NCBI RefSeq assembly: GCF_965208555.1
Contig: NZ_OZ242342.1
Coordinates: 2,418,001-2,482,000 of the forward strand
Source of the DNA: Poriferisodalis sp965208555
GTDB taxonomy: Bacteria > Actinomycetota > Acidimicrobiia > Acidimicrobiales > Poriferisodalaceae
Direction of reading: 5' to 3'
DNA: 64,000 nucleotides
A model generated the notes under the pieces. It was not told the DNA's origin and did no database searches. It worked only from the letters and a program-made list of their open reading frames with translations. This document shows, in pieces, positions 18,609 to 27,507 of the stretch. Both the position numbers and the translations under genes were made by a program. Within the stretch, counting starts at the first letter, position 1. Each line of letters begins with the position of its first letter.

Positions 18609-19385
18609 ATGCAAAGCCACGAAGTCGACTACGAAGTCTTCGGTGACGACCTGCAGTTCGTCGAGGTCGAGCTGGACCCCGGCGAAACGGTCATCGGCGA
18701 GGCCGGCACGATGATGTACCTCGAGGACGGCGTCACGTTCGAATCCAAGATGGGCGACGGCTCCGAGCCCGATGCGGGCCTGTGGGGCAAGCTCAAGTCG
18801 GCCGGCAAGCGAGCCATGACGGGCGAAGGCTTGTTCATCACCCACTTCACCAACACCGGTGGGCACGGCAAGGTCAAGGCGGCGTTCGCTGCGGCCTACC
18901 CCGGCAAGATCATCCCGGTGGACCTGGCCAAGATGGGCGGCGAGATCATTGCCCAGCGAGACGCATTCCTGTGCGCCGCACTGGGGACGAAGATCGACAT
19001 CGCCTTCCAGCGGGGCATCGGTACCGGACTCTTCGGCGGGGAGGGGTTTGTGCTCCAGCGCCTGTCGGGCGATGGCATGGCGTTCCTGCATGCAGGCGGA
19101 TCGATCAGAGCGATTCAGCTCAACAATCAGACTGTCAGGCTCGACACCGGCTGCCTGGTCGCCATGCAACCGTCGCTGCAGTACTCGATCGAGCGCGCCG
19201 GCAACCTCAAGTCGATGTTCTTCGGCGGCGAGGGTCTGTTCCTTGCGACCGTGTCGGGGAGCGGCTGGGTGTGGCTCCAGTCGCTGCCGTTCGAGCGTCT
19301 GTCGTCACGGGTGCTCGCCAACGCAGTCGGTCCGGCGTCTGATGACTCGCGTGGCGTCCTGTCGGGCTGGCTGGAACGGAGCTAG
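18609..19385 (+). CDS. AIM24 / TIGR00266 family protein
   Basis: 258 residues. VEVELDPGETVIGEAGTMMY followed by GEGLFITHFTN, PGKIIPVDLAKMG, GEGFVLQRLSGDGMAFLHAGG and ESGEGLFL-like turns (GGEGLFLATVSGSGWVWLQS) form the double-stranded beta-helix tubby-like fold of AIM24. Length and motif order are those of the standard bacterial family. Its role is unknown; a membrane- or phospholipid-associated scaffold is one idea. The 233-bp gap upstream probably carries its promoter, but I see no clear box. Confidence 0.9.
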   Translation: MQSHEVDYEVFGDDLQFVEVELDPGETVIGEAGTMMYLEDGVTFESKMGDGSEPDAGLWGKLKSAGKRAMTGEGLFITHFTNTGGHGKVKAAFAAAYPGKIIPVDLAKMGGEIIAQRDAFLCAALGTKIDIAFQRGIGTGLFGGEGFVLQRLSGDGMAFLHAGGSIRAIQLNNQTVRLDTGCLVAMQPSLQYSIERAGNLKSMFFGGEGLFLATVSGSGWVWLQSLPFERLSSRVLANAVGPASDDSRGVLSGWLERS

Positions 19386-19439
19386 ACACACTGGCCCTTG
19401 ACGGTCCGCGCCAACCGACCGAGGCGTAGGGTCTTGCCG

Positions 19440-20504
19440 GTGAAGCTTGCATCGGGCCGGGTCACGGTCGACGACCTCTTCGAGGCACAGGAGGCGTTTC
19501 ACTCGCGCGGCTGGACTGACGGGCTACCCGTGGTGCCGCCCACCGACGAATCTGTGGCGGCGTGCCTGGATTGGGCGATGCTGCCGCCGGATCATCTCAT
19601 CGGCATCGAGCCGGTGCGGGCACGGGCCATCACCGCGGAGAAAGCAGCCGTCAATGCCGTCATGGCGGGATGCCTGCCGCCGCACTTCCCGGTCGTCGTG
19701 ACTGCCCTCACGGCCCTGCTGCAACCCGAGTTCGGCCTCCATGGGCCCACGGCGTCCACGGGCGGGTGCGCGGTGCTGCTGATCGTCAACGGCCCCATCC
19801 GGCAGGAGCTGGCCATGGACGCCACGTTCAGCGTGCTCGGGGGAGCCGACCGGTCGCGCGCCGTCATCGCACGGGCAGTGCGGCTGGTGCTGGCCAACGT
19901 GCTCGATGTCAGGCCTGGCGGCATCGACCGCTCCACCCTCGGCCATCCCGGCAAGCTCGGCTACTGCATCGCCGAGGACGAGGAGGCGACCGGCTGGGTG
20001 TCGCTGGGCGATCAGCGGCTCGGCACCGCACCCGCCGAGCGAGGCCATGTGTCGTCGGTGACCGCAGTGGCCTCGATGGCGCCCCGACAGGTCATGAACG
20101 AGTGGACCACCGACCCCGCCGAACTGTGCGAGACCCTCGCTGCTGAGATTCGCGCCAACCAGCTCAACTACTCCATCTGGCCGGGCAACTACGTGGTAGT
20201 GCTGCCCCCGCAGCTGCGGACCCACTTCGACACGGCCGGCTGGACCAAGCACGACATCGCTGCCTGCGTGTACGAGCGGGCCCAGGTGCGCCGAGGCGAC
20301 TGGGCGGCCGTCGGCAAGGGAGCGGTCGTCAAGGACCGTGCCGAGCGCACCTATCCGGCGCTCGAATCGCCGGAAGATCTGCTGATCGTTGCCGCAGGCG
20401 GGCCGGCAGGCGGCTTCGCAGCGGTCATCCCGCCCTGGCTCGGCACCCGAAGCCACGCAGCCACGGTGGCGGTCGGCGCCTGCGTGGATTGCGAGATCAG
20501 CTGA
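19440..20504 (+). CDS. Conserved hypothetical protein next to UGSC selenoprotein
   Basis: About 354 residues; no catalytic family recognised. An N-terminal GWTDGLPVVPPTDESV block is followed by a Gly/Ala-rich segment (GPTASTGGCAVLLIVNGPI) and a C-terminal DLLIVAAGGPAGGFAAVIPPW that resembles a nucleotide or cofactor fold. Cys residues occur at several positions (LPPHF after AGC, GGCAVL, GACVDCEIS at the end), the last a Cys-x2-Cys pair. I chose GTG 19440; a TTG at 19398 is also open. Together with the next two genes it forms a same-strand cluster ending in the selenoprotein; a functional link is inference. Confidence 0.65.
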   Translation: MKLASGRVTVDDLFEAQEAFHSRGWTDGLPVVPPTDESVAACLDWAMLPPDHLIGIEPVRARAITAEKAAVNAVMAGCLPPHFPVVVTALTALLQPEFGLHGPTASTGGCAVLLIVNGPIRQELAMDATFSVLGGADRSRAVIARAVRLVLANVLDVRPGGIDRSTLGHPGKLGYCIAEDEEATGWVSLGDQRLGTAPAERGHVSSVTAVASMAPRQVMNEWTTDPAELCETLAAEIRANQLNYSIWPGNYVVVLPPQLRTHFDTAGWTKHDIAACVYERAQVRRGDWAAVGKGAVVKDRAERTYPALESPEDLLIVAAGGPAGGFAAVIPPWLGTRSHAATVAVGACVDCEIS

Positions 20505-20547
20505 TCTACGCGACCAATCAGGCCGTTAGTCGCGCCAAACTCCGACC

Positions 20548-21321
20548 ATGAACGATGTCCGCAGCTCGCAACTGCCGGCGACCGGCTACTCCGGGCTGTT
20601 AGCTGAGCTGCCAGACCACTACCTCGCGTCGGTCGAGGACTACCACCGGCTGGCGTATGCCGTGCTCGGCGAGGCGCGCTGGGCGGCCACCGGCCGGTTC
20701 GGCTTGCGCAGCCTCGAGGTGGGCTTCGGCACGCCGGTCTTCCAGGTGACGATGGGCCGTGCTGGTGAGATGGAGTGCCAGGTGTGGGTCGACGGCGATG
20801 AGCTGTTCGCCACCGAGGGCGGCGTGGAGCGTGCCATGCCTATCACCACGCTGAATGCAGCAGCAGCGTTCGCGGGTGTGTCGCCCGGTACCGAGGCGCG
20901 CGAACACGACAGCCCCGAACTGGGCGATCCCGATCGCTGGCTGCGCGTCAGCCCCGAGATGGGCGCGCACCTGGCGGCGTGGTTCCGTCTCGGCAAGCGG
21001 GCGCTCGGTCAGTTGCACGAGCTGCCCGACACGGTCGAGCCCGACGAGATCCAGCTCTGGCCGGGGCACTTCGACATTGCGACGGCCATCGGCGATGCTG
21101 AGACACGGGCCACCTATGGCCTGTCGCCCGGTGATGCTGGGCACTCCTTCCCCTACGCCTACGTGGGGCCGTGGGGCGAGGTGGATCGCAGTGATCCGTA
21201 TTGGAACGACGCAGCGTTCGGCGGGGCCTCGTTGCCGTACGCGGAGATCGTCGCGGCGAGCGACCCCGCTGGCGCGGTGTTCGAATTCCTGTACGCAGGC
21301 TTCGACAACATCAATGGCTGA
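20548..21321 (+). CDS. Conserved hypothetical protein
   Basis: 257 residues. YSGLLAELPDHYLASVEDYHRLAYAVLGEARW at the start and WPGHFDIATAIG with GHSFPYAYVGPWGEVDRSD in the C-terminal half are typical of an actinobacterial protein family I have seen only as hypothetical. No signal peptide, no membrane segment. Starts 43 bp after the preceding gene and ends 81 bp before the selenoprotein. Confidence 0.7.
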   Translation: MNDVRSSQLPATGYSGLLAELPDHYLASVEDYHRLAYAVLGEARWAATGRFGLRSLEVGFGTPVFQVTMGRAGEMECQVWVDGDELFATEGGVERAMPITTLNAAAAFAGVSPGTEAREHDSPELGDPDRWLRVSPEMGAHLAAWFRLGKRALGQLHELPDTVEPDEIQLWPGHFDIATAIGDAETRATYGLSPGDAGHSFPYAYVGPWGEVDRSDPYWNDAAFGGASLPYAEIVAASDPAGAVFEFLYAGFDNING

Positions 21322-21402
21322 CACTGATCAGCTCATGGCAGCATGTAGCTGACCGGTGCTCGCCGAGGCAAGTTGTCGACTCAGGCCAACAAGGAGGGCA
21401 GG

Positions 21403-21921
21403 GTGGAACTGCTGAACCCGACTCACGAACAGGATCCGGAAGGGTTCGCAGCACCGGCGCGGCTCGCCACGCTCGAAGGCGCCACCATCGGGATCATCTC
21501 GAATGGCAAGGAGAACACCCGGCCGTTCTTCGACCACATGGAACGGCTCCTGCGCGACCGCCACGGCGTGGCCAAGGTGATCCGCCGGATCAAGCCCAAC
21601 TACAGCGCGCCTGCCCAGCATGAGCTGCTGGCCGAGGCGATGGGCTGGGACGCCGTGCTGGCCGGCGTGGGCGACTGAGGCAGCTGCTCGTCGTGCAGTC
21701 TGCACGACGCCGTCGCTGCCGAACGGGTCGGCGTGCCTGCGATCAGCGTGATGACCAGTGCCTTTGTGAGTGCCGCCGAGCTGATGGCTCGGGTGCAGGG
21801 CGTGCCGGACCATCCGTTCACCGTGATCGAGCACCCCATCGCCAGCGCCGATGACGCAGGGCTCGAAGCCCGGGCCGCAACGGCGGTAGAGCAGGCCGTC
21901 AAGGTGCTGCTAGCGCACTAG
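21403..21921 (+). CDS. UGSC-family selenoprotein (in-frame UGA read as selenocysteine)
   Basis: 172 residues if TGA 21676-21678 is read as Sec (residue 92). The frame gives GVGD-U-G-S-C-SS, the exact UGSC redox motif of this family, and stays open to TAG 21919-21921 with normal coding use. Residues 1-91 start ELLNPTHEQDP and contain GIISNGKENTRPFFDH; the part after Sec is AERVGVPAISVMTSAF ... LLAH, as in Cys homologues. Start is GTG 21403 with a perfect AAGGAGG at 21391-21397. A bSECIS-like hairpin lies right after the UGA. Role: thiol/selenol redox enzyme of unknown substrate. Conventional gene callers would cut it into two fragments. Confidence 0.85.
21679..21720 (+). promoter_or_regulatory. 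bSECIS-like stem-loop directly after UGA
   Basis: Outer pair GGCAGC (21679-21684) with GCTGCC (21715-21720); inner perfect 9-bp stem CGTCGTGCA (21689-21697) with TGCACGACG (21701-21709) and loop GTC. The loop starts with G about 19 bases after the UGA, the geometry expected for bacterial SECIS elements read by SelB. It overlaps coding sequence, as bacterial SECIS do. Confidence 0.78.
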
Positions 21922-22009
21922 CTTCGGGCTGCGCCCGCAGACCGGCGGGCCGCACCGACGAACGCTCCGGCCCATCCGCCGGGCGTCTCGAACCCAGGAG
22001 CAGAGCACG

Positions 22010-22477
22010 ATGGTGAATCCCATCCCCGACGACTACCCGCGCATCTCGGTGTCGATGAGCATCGACGGTGCCGCAGACGCCATCGCGTTCTACACCGAGA
22101 TTCTGGGTTTTACCGAGCGGATGCGCATCGACATGGGCGGCAAGATCGGCCACTCGGAGTTGCAATTGGGCGACTCGCTCATCATGGTGGCCGACGAGTT
22201 TCCGGAGATGGAGTTCCACTCGCCCAAGCACTACGGCGGCTCGCCGATGCAACTGAGCCTGTATGTGGAAGACGTCGACGCCACACATGCGGCTGCGCTC
22301 GCGGCGGGCGCCACCGAGGTGCGGCCGATCGTGGACCAGTTCTACGGCGACCGCTCCGGCATGATCGAGGATCCGTGGGGCCATCGCTGGAACCTCGCGA
22401 CCCACATCGAAGACATCGATGCCGACGAGATGGCACGCCGCTCGGAAGCCGCCATGGCTGAGATGGGCGAAGGCTGA
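22010..22477 (+). CDS. VOC superfamily protein (glyoxalase/PhnB-like)
   Basis: 155 residues, one double VOC module. RISVSMSIDGAADAIAFYTEIL is the first betaalphabetabetabeta unit, SELQLGDSLIMVADE its end; SLYVEDVDATHAAALAAGATE and DRSGMIEDPWGHRWNLATH form the second unit. Putative metal ligands include His/Glu near these strands. PhnB-like members are of unknown role; others are dioxygenases or lyases. Not tightly coupled to neighbours (88 bp upstream). Confidence 0.85.
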   Translation: MVNPIPDDYPRISVSMSIDGAADAIAFYTEILGFTERMRIDMGGKIGHSELQLGDSLIMVADEFPEMEFHSPKHYGGSPMQLSLYVEDVDATHAAALAAGATEVRPIVDQFYGDRSGMIEDPWGHRWNLATHIEDIDADEMARRSEAAMAEMGEG

Positions 22478-22523
22478 CAGAGCCTGACCGACCCTGATCC
22501 TCGGCTCCCTCCGGCGCTGCGGA

Positions 22524-23882
22524 TCACTGCACGGCACCGTCCGTGCGCCACCCGACGATTGCTGCTGGCGCTGCGGAGACGGCGAACAGCGCTGCAGCGA
22601 TCGCCAGCGCGAACGGCACTGAGACGATCTGCGCCACCGTTCCCAAGGCCAAGCCGATCGACACTTCTCCCACCGCCTGGGATTGCCCGACGAATGAGAC
22701 CACCGTGGCGCGAACTGACGAGTCGGTGTGGCGGTTCGCCATCGCTTCGGTGAGCGAGTACGCCGTCTCGCCGGCCACGTCGAGAATGGCCCAGCCGATG
22801 AGAGCGATCGTGAACCACGGGCTCAGCGCCAGCGCCAGCGCGCCTGCTGCGGCGATCGTCAGGAATCGCGCGAGCAGGAAGGCGTCCCGCCGAGCGGTTC
22901 GCTGGTCGGCTTGATCAAGGCGCCGGCGCAGCCACGCCATCATCGGGATCGCCAGTGCGGACATGACGAACCAGACTGCGCCGAAGAACAGCACCGCCTC
23001 CCGGCCATCGAGCTGGGTGAGGCCCAGATCGAACAGCCGCAGGGCGGAGAGACGATCGTTGGCTTCCCACGCTCCGGCGGCGATCGTGGCTGACAGGGTC
23101 ACTGCCAGCAGCGACGGATTGCGACGGACAAGCCGTGCGCCTCGTTTCCAGAGCGCGATCGCGTCTTTCCAAGCGCTGGTATGGGCGGGTCTGGGTGCGC
23201 CGCTGGCCCGGCGCCGCGGCGACTCGAACCCGGCTTCGGGCATCATGATGGCCAGGTAGCCGGCTGCTGCGATCGCCAGCATCCCCATCACGGCCATCGA
23301 CCCCCGGACCGACCAGGCGCCCATGGCGGTGGCGGCGACAAGACCGACCATGACGCCCACGGAACGGAAGATGGCATGGCGCACGATGAGCCCGTCCACC
23401 TGGCGGCTGTGATCGCTGCGGGTGCTGCCGCTGTCATCTGCTTCGGTGTCGTCGCCCGAGGTCGAGGACTCGACGGGCATCAGCGCGGCACTGCGGTGCG
23501 AATGTGAGGCGTGGTGGGCGAGCTCGTCGGTCATCCACGCTGTGGCAGCGCCGCTCTGCAGCGTCCAGCCGACACCCCACAGCACTTGCCAGATGACGAG
23601 AACGCCGAACAGCTCGGTGACGGGGCCCAAAGCCATTGCCGCGCCCATCACGACGTAGGCCGCGACCACGGAGTACTTGCGGCTATAGAGGTCAGCAACC
23701 ACGCCAGTCGGCGTCTCGGTCACGAGAATCGACAGCACCAGCGCGGTGCCGAGCACCGCAAGCCGGAATGGCGACAGCCGCAGATCCACCACCCACCAGA
23801 CCATCGCTGGCAGGCCCCACGAGAATGCCAAGCCTTGCACGCCGCCTGTCAGCAGGAACAGCCGATCCGGACGGTGCCGCAC
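22524..23882 (-). CDS. MFS transporter
   Basis: About 452 residues with twelve predicted membrane segments and a central hydrophilic loop (residues ~150-185, acidic SGDDTEADDSGS). GVVADLYSRKYSVV is the A-type loop 2-3 motif (G-x3-D-x2-x-R/K-R/K). The C-half has TIAAGAWEANDRLS and a long SLTEAMANRHTDSSVRATVVSF. Typical of efflux-type MFS members. GTG 23882 chosen so that the protein begins RHRPDRLFLLTGG; TTG 23915 would add 11 residues. Confidence 0.85.
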   Translation of the reverse strand: MRHRPDRLFLLTGGVQGLAFSWGLPAMVWWVVDLRLSPFRLAVLGTALVLSILVTETPTGVVADLYSRKYSVVAAYVVMGAAMALGPVTELFGVLVIWQVLWGVGWTLQSGAATAWMTDELAHHASHSHRSAALMPVESSTSGDDTEADDSGSTRSDHSRQVDGLIVRHAIFRSVGVMVGLVAATAMGAWSVRGSMAVMGMLAIAAAGYLAIMMPEAGFESPRRRASGAPRPAHTSAWKDAIALWKRGARLVRRNPSLLAVTLSATIAAGAWEANDRLSALRLFDLGLTQLDGREAVLFFGAVWFVMSALAIPMMAWLRRRLDQADQRTARRDAFLLARFLTIAAAGALALALSPWFTIALIGWAILDVAGETAYSLTEAMANRHTDSSVRATVVSFVGQSQAVGEVSIGLALGTVAQIVSVPFALAIAAALFAVSAAPAAIVGWRTDGAVQ

Positions 23883-23985
23883 GACGCCGCAGCCTATGGA
23901 CCCCCGATAGGGCAAGATTCACCCGGTTCGACAACAGGCACTTGTCAGCGAGCCGCGAGCTGAGAGCGACCAGGAGGCCCATTCA

Positions 23986-25017
23986 ATGAATACGACCGGA
24001 ACAGCACAGCATCGGATCGACGGTGCGACGACTGCGTCGACTCCGGGAGGCTGCGCAGACGAAGCAGCGCAGTTCGAGGAGATGGGACTGTCGGCGGCGT
24101 GGTCGTTCGAAGCGTCGCATGACCCATTCCTGCCGTTGGCGCTGGCGGCAGAGCGCACCGAGAGCATCGAACTCGGAACGGCAATTGCGGTTGCGTTCGC
24201 TCGCAACCCGATGACGTGCGCCGTCACCGCGTGGGACCTGCACCGCATGAGCGGCGGCCGCTTCATCCTGGGGCTCGGAACGCAGATCCGACCGCACATC
24301 ACCAAGCGCTACAGCGAGCAGTGGTCACGCCCCGCTGAGCGAATGCGTGAGTACATCGAGGCGGTGCGCGCCATCTGGCACACCTTCGAGACCGGCGAGC
24401 GGCTCAACCACCGAGGCGAGTTCTACACCCACACGCTCATGACGCCGTTCTTCAACCCGGGTCCCATCGGCATGGAGCCGCCGGCGATCTACGTGGCCGG
24501 AGTCGGTCCCCGCATGGTCGAGGTCATCGGTGCGGCGGCGGACGGGTTCTTCGTGCATCCGTTCCACACCGCCCAGTTCATGACCGATGTCACGCTGCCG
24601 GCGATGGCAGCGGGCGCCGAATCGGCAGGACGCGACGTCGGCGAGGTCACCGTTGCATGCCTGACGATTGTCGCGATGGGCGAGAACGACGAGCAGATCG
24701 ACAAGGCACGCCGCTCCGCCGCTGGCCAGCTCGCGTTCTACGGGTCGACACCCGCCTATGCGGGCGCGCTCGATCATCATGGTTACGAAGATCTGCAGCC
24801 GCGTCTGAACACCTTGTCCAAGCAGGGCAATTGGCGAGAGATGAGCGACCTCATCGACGACGATCTGCTGGATCTCATCGTGGTGTCCGGCACGCCCGCC
24901 GAGGTCGGTGCCCAGATCGCCGAGCGCAACACCTTCGCCGACCGCACGACGATGATGTTCTACGGCCCGACACCCACCAACGACGCCATCGCAGAGGCCG
25001 TCGCCGCCGCCGCGTGA
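23986..25017 (+). CDS. LLM-class F420-dependent oxidoreductase
   Basis: 343-residue luciferase-like TIM barrel. EMGLSAAWSFEASHDPFLPLALAAERT, TAIAVAFARNPMTCAVTAWDL, MSGGRFILGLGTQIRPHI and YVAGVGPRMVEVIG are hallmark stretches of the TIGR03617-like F420 subgroup. Reaction unknown; such enzymes reduce or oxidise hydrophobic substrates with coenzyme F420. Its stop overlaps the next start as GTGA, so translation of both is probably coupled. Confidence 0.88.
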   Translation: MNTTGTAQHRIDGATTASTPGGCADEAAQFEEMGLSAAWSFEASHDPFLPLALAAERTESIELGTAIAVAFARNPMTCAVTAWDLHRMSGGRFILGLGTQIRPHITKRYSEQWSRPAERMREYIEAVRAIWHTFETGERLNHRGEFYTHTLMTPFFNPGPIGMEPPAIYVAGVGPRMVEVIGAAADGFFVHPFHTAQFMTDVTLPAMAAGAESAGRDVGEVTVACLTIVAMGENDEQIDKARRSAAGQLAFYGSTPAYAGALDHHGYEDLQPRLNTLSKQGNWREMSDLIDDDLLDLIVVSGTPAEVGAQIAERNTFADRTTMMFYGPTPTNDAIAEAVAAAA

Positions 25018-25661
25018 GCCGAGCCGCCGAAGTACCAGAGGGGTTGAGGCGGCGGGCTGACGGCTCGCTGGCCTGCTGGTGGGGCGAAGGCCACGACGAT
25101 TACGAGGCATATCACGACACCGAGTGGGGCATGCCGGTGGTCGACGACGTGCGCCTCTACGAGAAGATGTGCCTCGAAGGCTTCCAGGCGGGGCTGTCGT
25201 GGCTGACGATCCTGCGCAAACGGGAGAACTTCCGGGCAGCCTTCGCCGGATTCGACTTCGAGGTGGTGGCCGGCTTCGACGAGGCAGACATCGAGCGCTT
25301 GCTGAACGATGCGGGGATCGTGCGGCACCGCGGCAAGATCGAAGCGACCATCAACAACGCCCGTGCTGCCCTCGACACGATCGAGGTGCACGGCAGCCTA
25401 GCTGCATTCTTCTGGTCTTTCGAGCCGGGTCCCGAGGATCGACCGGCGGTCGTCGACTACCCATCACTCATCTCGATGCCGTCGACGCCCCACTCGACTG
25501 CCCTCAGCACGGCGCTGCGCAAGCTGGGCTGGCGGTTTGTCGGCCCGACCACCTGCTACGCGCTCATGCAGGCTTCGGGCATCGTGAATGATCATCTCGA
25601 GGGCTGCCACCGGCGGCCCGTCGTCGAAGCAGCCCGAACCGGCCTGGAACGACCGAGGTAG
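25014..25661 (+). CDS. tag: DNA-3-methyladenine glycosylase I
   Basis: 215-residue base-excision-repair enzyme removing 3-methyladenine. The zinc ligands of Tag are present: Cys in ACWWGEG, His in YHDTEWGMP, and the C-terminal His/Cys of DHLEGCHRR. FQAGLSWLTILRKRENFR is the helix-hairpin base-binding part. GTG 25014 overlaps the LLM stop by four bases (GTGA). Overlap suggests an operon of convenience rather than shared function. Confidence 0.92.
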   Translation: MSRAAEVPEGLRRRADGSLACWWGEGHDDYEAYHDTEWGMPVVDDVRLYEKMCLEGFQAGLSWLTILRKRENFRAAFAGFDFEVVAGFDEADIERLLNDAGIVRHRGKIEATINNARAALDTIEVHGSLAAFFWSFEPGPEDRPAVVDYPSLISMPSTPHSTALSTALRKLGWRFVGPTTCYALMQASGIVNDHLEGCHRRPVVEAARTGLERPR

Positions 25662-25689
25662 CCGACGACCCATGAGTTGCGCCGGGCGA

Positions 25690-26298
25690 CTAGGGCTCTA
25701 CGGTGACGACGCCGTCCTCTGTGGCCAGATGGGTCATCGGCACGTCGTGAGGCTCGGAAGGCAGCCGGTCGAAGACGAGTTCTCTGAGGGCCACGCCGAC
25801 ACGGGGGCAGTCTTCGGGCAGCCTGGCGAGCAACTCGTCGAAGTAGCCGACGCCGTGGCCCAGCCGGGTGCCGTGGCGGTCGAAGGCCACGCCGGGCACC
25901 AGTGCCAGCGACATGTGCCGGGGCTGCAACTCGAATGCGTCGGCCGTGGGCTGCGGGAAGCCGTACCGGTGCTGCTCCATCGCCCCGATGGCCGGGTGCA
26001 ATGTGAGCGGACCGGCCGGGGGAGTGCGGGTGACCGCGAAGCGCTGCCAGCCGGCGGCGTCTGCCAAGCTGTCCAGTGATAGCTCGTCCGGCATCGCCCG
26101 GTAGAAGAGGATCAGATTGGCTCCCGGGGGCACGGGCCGACCGGCGACGGCAGCCGAGCGCTCGTCGAATGCCTCGATGAACGTCCGAAGCCCTGCCACC
26201 ACGGCCGCTGTCGGCGCCGCGGAGACTGTCTGCCGGTGATTCCGAACCCACCGACGCCAGTCAGCCTTCGAAGCATCAGCCCCAGGTGTGTCGCCCAT
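25690..26298 (-). CDS. 5-formyltetrahydrofolate cyclo-ligase
   Basis: 202 residues. LILFYRAMPDELSLDSL, PLTLHPAIGAMEQHRYGFPQP, LALVPGVAFDRHGTRLGHGVGYFDELL and RVGVALRELVFDRLPSEPHDVPM give the complete order of motifs for MTHFS, with GHGVGYFD the phosphate-binding part. It converts 5-formyl-THF to 5,10-methenyl-THF with ATP. Convergent with tag and 124 bp divergent from the LacI regulator. Confidence 0.9.
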   Translation of the reverse strand: MGDTPGADASKADWRRWVRNHRQTVSAAPTAAVVAGLRTFIEAFDERSAAVAGRPVPPGANLILFYRAMPDELSLDSLADAAGWQRFAVTRTPPAGPLTLHPAIGAMEQHRYGFPQPTADAFELQPRHMSLALVPGVAFDRHGTRLGHGVGYFDELLARLPEDCPRVGVALRELVFDRLPSEPHDVPMTHLATEDGVVTVEP

Positions 26299-26367
26299 CG
26301 GTGAAACGCTAGGACTCCGTTCGGTTGCAGGGTGATCAGACGCCGCAAACTGCTTGGAAGCTTGAGC

Positions 26368-26397
26368 TTGACAACGTTGCGTTGGTCTGACTAAGTT
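26368..26397 (+). promoter_or_regulatory. Candidate promoter of the LacI regulator
   Basis: Perfect -35 TTGACA at 26368-26373; the best -10 is TAAGTT at 26392-26397 (18-bp spacer, 3 of 6 consensus). The operator begins two bases later, over the expected transcription start, consistent with autorepression. Confidence 0.5.
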
Positions 26398-26398
26398 C

Positions 26399-26412
26399 TG
26401 GGAGCGCTCCCA
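26399..26412. promoter_or_regulatory. CebR-type operator TGGGAGCGCTCCCA, copy 1
   Basis: Perfect 14-bp palindrome identical to the known binding site of the LacI-family repressor CebR of Streptomyces (beta-glucan oligosaccharide sensing). It sits 10 bases before the LacI-gene ATG, between promoter and start. Confidence 0.85.
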
Positions 26413-26422
26413 AAGGAGCTGT

Positions 26423-27466
26423 ATGGCTGCACGCCTCAATCTGGAAGAAATCGGCCGTCGAGCTGGCGTTTCGCGCTCCACGGTCTCGCGTGTCGTCAAC
26501 GGCGAGCCCAACGTCAGCGCCAAGACCAAGCGGAGGGTGGAAGCCGTCATCGCGGAAACCGGCTACCGGCCCCACGCCGCTGCTCGATCGCTGGCGTCGC
26601 GTCAGACCGGGGTGATCGGCCTGGTCATCCCGAGCGAAGCAGGCACGCTCTTCAACGACCCGTACTTCGGGCGACTGATCCTCGGCGCCAGCGATGCGAT
26701 GAACGGCCTCGACATGACCCTCGCATTGTTCGTCTTCGGTGACGAAATCGACGAGAGCGCCATCATCTCCCGGGTCGTCAATCCTGGACTTGTCGACGGC
26801 GTCATCGTCACGGCGACGCGCATGGCCGACCCGCTGATCGACCACTTGCGTGACGCCAACATGCCATTCGTCGTCATCGGCCGGCCCGACAATCTGAGCG
26901 CGGTCTTCTCCGTCGATGCCGACAACCGCGGCGGTGCCCGGTCTGCAGCACTGCATTTTGCGCAGCTCGGGCGCCAGCGCCCTGCACTCATCGCACCGCC
27001 CTCGAACACCAGCGCAGGCGTGGACCGCCGCAGCGGCTTCCTCGACGGGCTCGCCGAAGCGGGTCTCAGCATCGACGGCCGCATCAGGGAAGGCGACTGG
27101 ACCGAGGCCGCCGGCCGCAGAGCAATGGCTGAGTTGCTGGAGCGCCGTCCCGATGCGGTCTTCGTCGGCTCGGACCGCATGGCGGTCGGGGCGCTGCAGG
27201 CGATCCGCGAGGCAGATCTGCGGTGCCCCGAAGACGTCGCCGTGGTCTCCTTCGACGGCATCATCCCCGCCGACATGGTTGTGCCCCGGCTCACCTCGGT
27301 GGCTCAGCCGGTGCAAGAGGTGGGTGAGCGAGCGGTCTGGCTGCTGAAGTCGGTGCTGGACGGCCAGCTCACCAGCGCGGAGTCGGTGGTATTCCCGACC
27401 GAGCTCGTCATTCGAGAAACCTGCGGCGCTGCGTTGCCAGCAGCCGCACCGGCCGGGGCGTCCTGA
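26423..27466 (+). CDS. LacI-family transcriptional repressor (CebR-like)
   Basis: 347 residues. Helix-turn-helix at residues ~4-25 (LEEIGRRAGVSRSTVSRVVNGEPNVSA), hinge helix ending ARSLAS, then a type-1 periplasmic-binding-like sensor (GVIGLVIPSEAGTLFNDPYFGRLI ... VAVVSFDGI). The operator that CebR binds is present in front of this gene and in front of the importer operon, so it most likely represses both and is released by an imported oligosaccharide. ATG 26423 with AGGAG at 26414-26418. Confidence 0.9.
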   Translation: MAARLNLEEIGRRAGVSRSTVSRVVNGEPNVSAKTKRRVEAVIAETGYRPHAAARSLASRQTGVIGLVIPSEAGTLFNDPYFGRLILGASDAMNGLDMTLALFVFGDEIDESAIISRVVNPGLVDGVIVTATRMADPLIDHLRDANMPFVVIGRPDNLSAVFSVDADNRGGARSAALHFAQLGRQRPALIAPPSNTSAGVDRRSGFLDGLAEAGLSIDGRIREGDWTEAAGRRAMAELLERRPDAVFVGSDRMAVGALQAIREADLRCPEDVAVVSFDGIIPADMVVPRLTSVAQPVQEVGERAVWLLKSVLDGQLTSAESVVFPTELVIRETCGAALPAAAPAGAS

Positions 27467-27507
27467 ACGTGCAGTCGCCGCCCGCCGCTCCGAAGTTTGC
27501 ACTGTTG

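Noticed and set aside
21373..21921. UGSC gene as a frameshifted pseudogene or two small genes
   Set aside because: The frame is unbroken on both sides of the UGA, the codon sits exactly in the U-G-S-C motif, and a SECIS-like hairpin follows.
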